From: CAYMTV01 sp964393525
GTDB lineage: Bacteria; Patescibacteriota; Microgenomatia; Daviesbacterales; UBA10151
Length of the DNA stretch: 6,380 nucleotides
Direction of reading: 5' to 3'
Assembly: GCA_964393525.1 (NCBI GenBank)
Contig: CAYMTV010000048.1
Span: 1-6,380 of the forward strand
Position numbers and translations under genes: made by a program
Notes under the pieces: generated by a model
Databases searched by the model: none
Seen by the model: the letters and a program-made list of their open reading frames with translations, nothing else
What the model was told of the DNA's origin: nothing
Shown here: piece after piece, positions 4,981 through 6,380 of the stretch
Layout of the letters: each line of letters opens with the position of its first letter
Position numbering within the stretch: the stretch's first letter is position 1

Positions 4981-6059
4981 TTAAGCTTCCTGGTTTAATA
5001 GATACTCATGTTCATTTAAGAGAGCCAGGTAATACCCATAAAGAAGATTTTGAAACAGGTACTAAAGCTGCAATTGCAGGGGGGTATACCATAGTTTTGG
5101 ATATGCCCAATAATCAGTCTCCAGTCGTCAGTCGTCAGTCGTCAGATGAAAAGATAAAATTGGCAGAAGGAAGAATTTACTCAGATTTAGGGTTTCACTT
5201 TGGCGCGACAAGACAATCTATTTCGTATTTTCAGCAAGTAAAAGATCGGGTTTTTGGACTAAAAGTTTATATGAACCACACAACCGGCCCACTTTTGGTT
5301 GAGGATCAGAATGACCTGGAAGCAATCTTTGAAGCCTGGCCAAAGGAAAAAGTTCTAATGACCCACTCTGAAGCTGAAACCTTGGAAAAAGCTATTGATT
5401 TAGCTAAAAGACATGGGAATCAGCAAGCTGGTTCCTCCGGAACTAGACTCCATATTTGTCATGTCAATCTAAAATCTCAAGTTGAAACTATTAAAAAAGC
5501 TAAAGCAGAAGGAATGCGGATAACCTGCGAAACTGCCCTTCATTATTTGTATATGACAGAGGAAGATGTAGAAAGATTAGGAAATTTTGCCAGAATGAGA
5601 CCTCCTTTAGGCACAAAAGAAGACCAGAATGCTCTTTGGGAAGCCTTAAAGGACGGGACAATAGATACAATTGCCTCTGACCATGCTCCACATACTAAGG
5701 AGGAAAAAATGGCTGAAACTGTAGTAAATGGGGTCCCAGGTCTGGAGACATCTTTACCGTTGCTTTTGAATGCAGTAAACGATAAACGATTAACGATGAA
5801 CGATATACAAAGATTAACCCATGATAATCCCAAAAAGATTTTTAATATTCCGGACCAGGAGGATACTTATATAGAAGTAGATTTGGAGGAAGAATGGACT
5901 ATTTCTAATGAAGGGTTATTTACCAAATGCGGCTGGACACCCTTTGAAGGGATGAGAGTTAAAGGTAAGGTTATAAGAACTGTTTTAAGAGGGCAAACCG
6001 TATTTGAAAATGGTAAAATTGTCGGGGAACCAAGCGGAAAGGTGGTATACCCAACCTAG
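4977..6059 (+). CDS. pyrC: Dihydroorotase
   Basis: PyrC reversibly cyclises N-carbamoyl-aspartate to dihydroorotate. It is a zinc amidohydrolase: DTHVHLREPG (9-18) gives metal ligands His11 and His13 and substrate-binding Arg15; GLKVYMN (94-100) gives the lysine (Lys96) expected to be carboxylated; MTHSEAE (128-134) gives His130; LHICHV (158-163) gives His159; and IASDHAPHTKEEK (232-244) gives Asp235. GVPGLETSLPLLL (252-264) is also typical. At 360 residues it is shorter than many bacterial class I enzymes (about 420) and resembles the dihydroorotase domain of CAD, which also has a carboxylated lysine. The ATG overlaps the pyrE stop; a weak site, GAAAGAG (4961-4967), lies nine bases upstream. 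Two stretches, near residues 47-57 and 267-276, are encoded by 7-bp tandem repeats, yet all catalytic residues are present. Confidence 0.96.
   Translation: MIKLPGLIDTHVHLREPGNTHKEDFETGTKAAIAGGYTIVLDMPNNQSPVVSRQSSDEKIKLAEGRIYSDLGFHFGATRQSISYFQQVKDRVFGLKVYMNHTTGPLLVEDQNDLEAIFEAWPKEKVLMTHSEAETLEKAIDLAKRHGNQQAGSSGTRLHICHVNLKSQVETIKKAKAEGMRITCETALHYLYMTEEDVERLGNFARMRPPLGTKEDQNALWEALKDGTIDTIASDHAPHTKEEKMAETVVNGVPGLETSLPLLLNAVNDKRLTMNDIQRLTHDNPKKIFNIPDQEDTYIEVDLEEEWTISNEGLFTKCGWTPFEGMRVKGKVIRTVLRGQTVFENGKIVGEPSGKVVYPT
5115..5149. repeat. 7-bp tandem repeat (array 2) inside pyrC
   Basis: Five consecutive 7-bp units: cagtctc, then three perfect copies of cagtcgt, then cagatga. Because the unit is not a multiple of three, the copies are read in three different frames and give SPVVSRQSSDE, which replaces the proline/threonine-rich and leucine/glutamate-rich residues usual after the DMPN motif. 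By my recollection of the family pattern (MPNTNPPTT...EEK) the length is unchanged. Confidence 0.85.
5777..5804. repeat. 7-bp tandem repeat (array 3) inside pyrC
   Basis: Four consecutive 7-bp units: aaacgat twice, taacgat, then gaacgat, differing only in the first base. They encode VNDKRLTMNDI, which still fits the family pattern NxGRLTLEDL at the same length. The core differs from the cagtcgt arrays, so this is a second heptamer type. Confidence 0.85.
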
Positions 6060-6060
6060 C

Positions 6061-6155
6061 TGTCATTCCGAGTGTAAACGAGGAATCTCCCACGAATGTG
6101 GATACCTCAAATGAATTGAGAGATTCTTCTACGGCTGAGCCGGATCAGAATGACG
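6061..6155. repeat. Palindromic intergenic repeat between pyrC and pyrD (gtcattc...gaatgac type)
   Basis: The left end gtcattccga (6062-6071) and the right end tcagaatgac (6145-6154) are reverse complements but for one base. Inside them gaggaatctc (6080-6089) opposes gagattcttc (6119-6128). Smaller perfect hairpins lie within: ccac-gaat-gtgg (6090-6101), ctcaa-atgaa-ttgag (6106-6120) and cggct-g-agccg (6132-6142). It begins two bases after the pyrC stop codon. The gtcattc(c/t)ga...gaatctc pattern resembles a palindromic repeat I recall as common in many environmental bacterial genomes; that match is from memory. Confidence 0.7.
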
Positions 6156-6163
6156 TAATAAAT

Positions 6164-6380
6164 ATGGACAACCTACCAAAACCTGAAGAATTAAAAGATC
6201 CAAAGCAACCTACTTTTATATATGATATTACAAAGCCTTGGGAAGAGGTAATAGAATCTCCACCAATTTGGCTTTCAGGAAAATTCCCAAAATTGCCTAA
6301 AGAAAAGAAGTATAAATTCCTAGGTAAAGAATTAATAAGTCCTATAGCAATTTCAGCAGGAAATGCCTCAAGAAGACCTT
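6164..6380 (+). CDS. pyrD: Probable dihydroorotate dehydrogenase, N-terminal part
   Basis: The frame from the ATG at 6164 stays open to the window edge, giving 72 residues. After a proline- and lysine-rich leader of about 50 residues comes YKFLGKELISPIAISAGNASRR (50-71). This resembles the first strand and glycine turn of the dihydroorotate dehydrogenase FMN barrel, where a G-x-x-(L/F)-x-(N/S)-P-(I/V)-x-x-(A/S)-A-G pattern is usual. PyrD oxidises dihydroorotate to orotate, the one pathway step between PyrC and PyrE not otherwise encoded here, so the position supports the call. No Shine-Dalgarno site precedes the ATG. The same frame is open back through the whole upstream repeat, so a longer form with a repeat-coded N-terminus is possible but less likely. 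The leader is longer than in class 1 enzymes, and the class cannot be decided from this fragment. Confidence 0.6.
   Translation, partial: MDNLPKPEELKDPKQPTFIYDITKPWEEVIESPPIWLSGKFPKLPKEKKYKFLGKELISPIAISAGNASRRP

Noticed and set aside
5429..5441. Short inverted repeat gttcc-tcc-ggaac
   Set aside because: Only five base pairs with a three-base loop, inside pyrC coding sequence; likely chance.
5115..5804. CRISPR-like arrays
   Set aside because: Units are 7 bp, directly adjacent without spacers and within a coding gene; this is tandem repetition, not a CRISPR.
5500..5833. Two overlapping minus-strand open frames (5500-5691 and 5543-5833)
   Set aside because: Both are antisense to the conserved metal-site half of pyrC and show no family signal.
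6061..6155. Rho-independent terminator after pyrC
   Set aside because: The hairpins are not followed by a T run, and the next pathway gene continues on the same strand.

Overview
The window holds two divergent gene sets around a short intergenic region near 2530-2580. On the minus strand lie three cell-shape and wall-elongation genes, mreC, mreD and a penicillin-binding protein 2 gene (mrdA). On the plus strand lies a de novo UMP operon in the order pyrB, pyrF, pyrE, pyrC, followed by the start of a gene that looks like pyrD. No RNA gene, transposase, CRISPR array or phage gene is visible.

The organism is a bacterium with an AT-rich, lysine-rich coding style, few good Shine-Dalgarno sites, compact proteins, 4-bp gene overlaps and repeat-filled intergenic gaps. 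By general resemblance I suspect a candidate phyla radiation (Patescibacteria) genome, perhaps Microgenomates-like. This is an impression, not a demonstrated placement. UGA is used as a stop by pyrF and pyrE, so the recoded UGA=Gly code of Gracilibacteria/SR1 does not apply.

Minus strand (2528 to 5): MreC and MreD are inner-membrane parts of the elongasome, and PBP2 is its transpeptidase. No mreB precedes mreC. Two oddities stand out. mreC carries an uninterrupted 18-nt A tract. The mrdA frame ends in TAA at 5-7, just where the serine of the second catalytic motif (SxN/SxD) is expected, so the visible gene is truncated in mid transpeptidase domain.

Plus strand (2529 to 6380): a promoter with a perfect TATAAT box sits so close to the only possible pyrB start (GTG) that the mRNA should be leaderless or nearly so, and a perfect 7-bp inverted repeat covers that start. 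PyrB makes carbamoyl aspartate, PyrC closes it to dihydroorotate, PyrD would oxidise it to orotate, PyrE adds phosphoribose and PyrF decarboxylates OMP to UMP. pyrF/pyrE and pyrE/pyrC overlap by ATGA. The pyrB-pyrF and pyrC-pyrD gaps are each filled by an imperfect inverted-repeat element.

A further pattern crosses the window: three arrays of degenerate 7-bp tandem units, one at the mrdA 5' end and two inside pyrC. The pyrC arrays do not appear to change the expected protein length.
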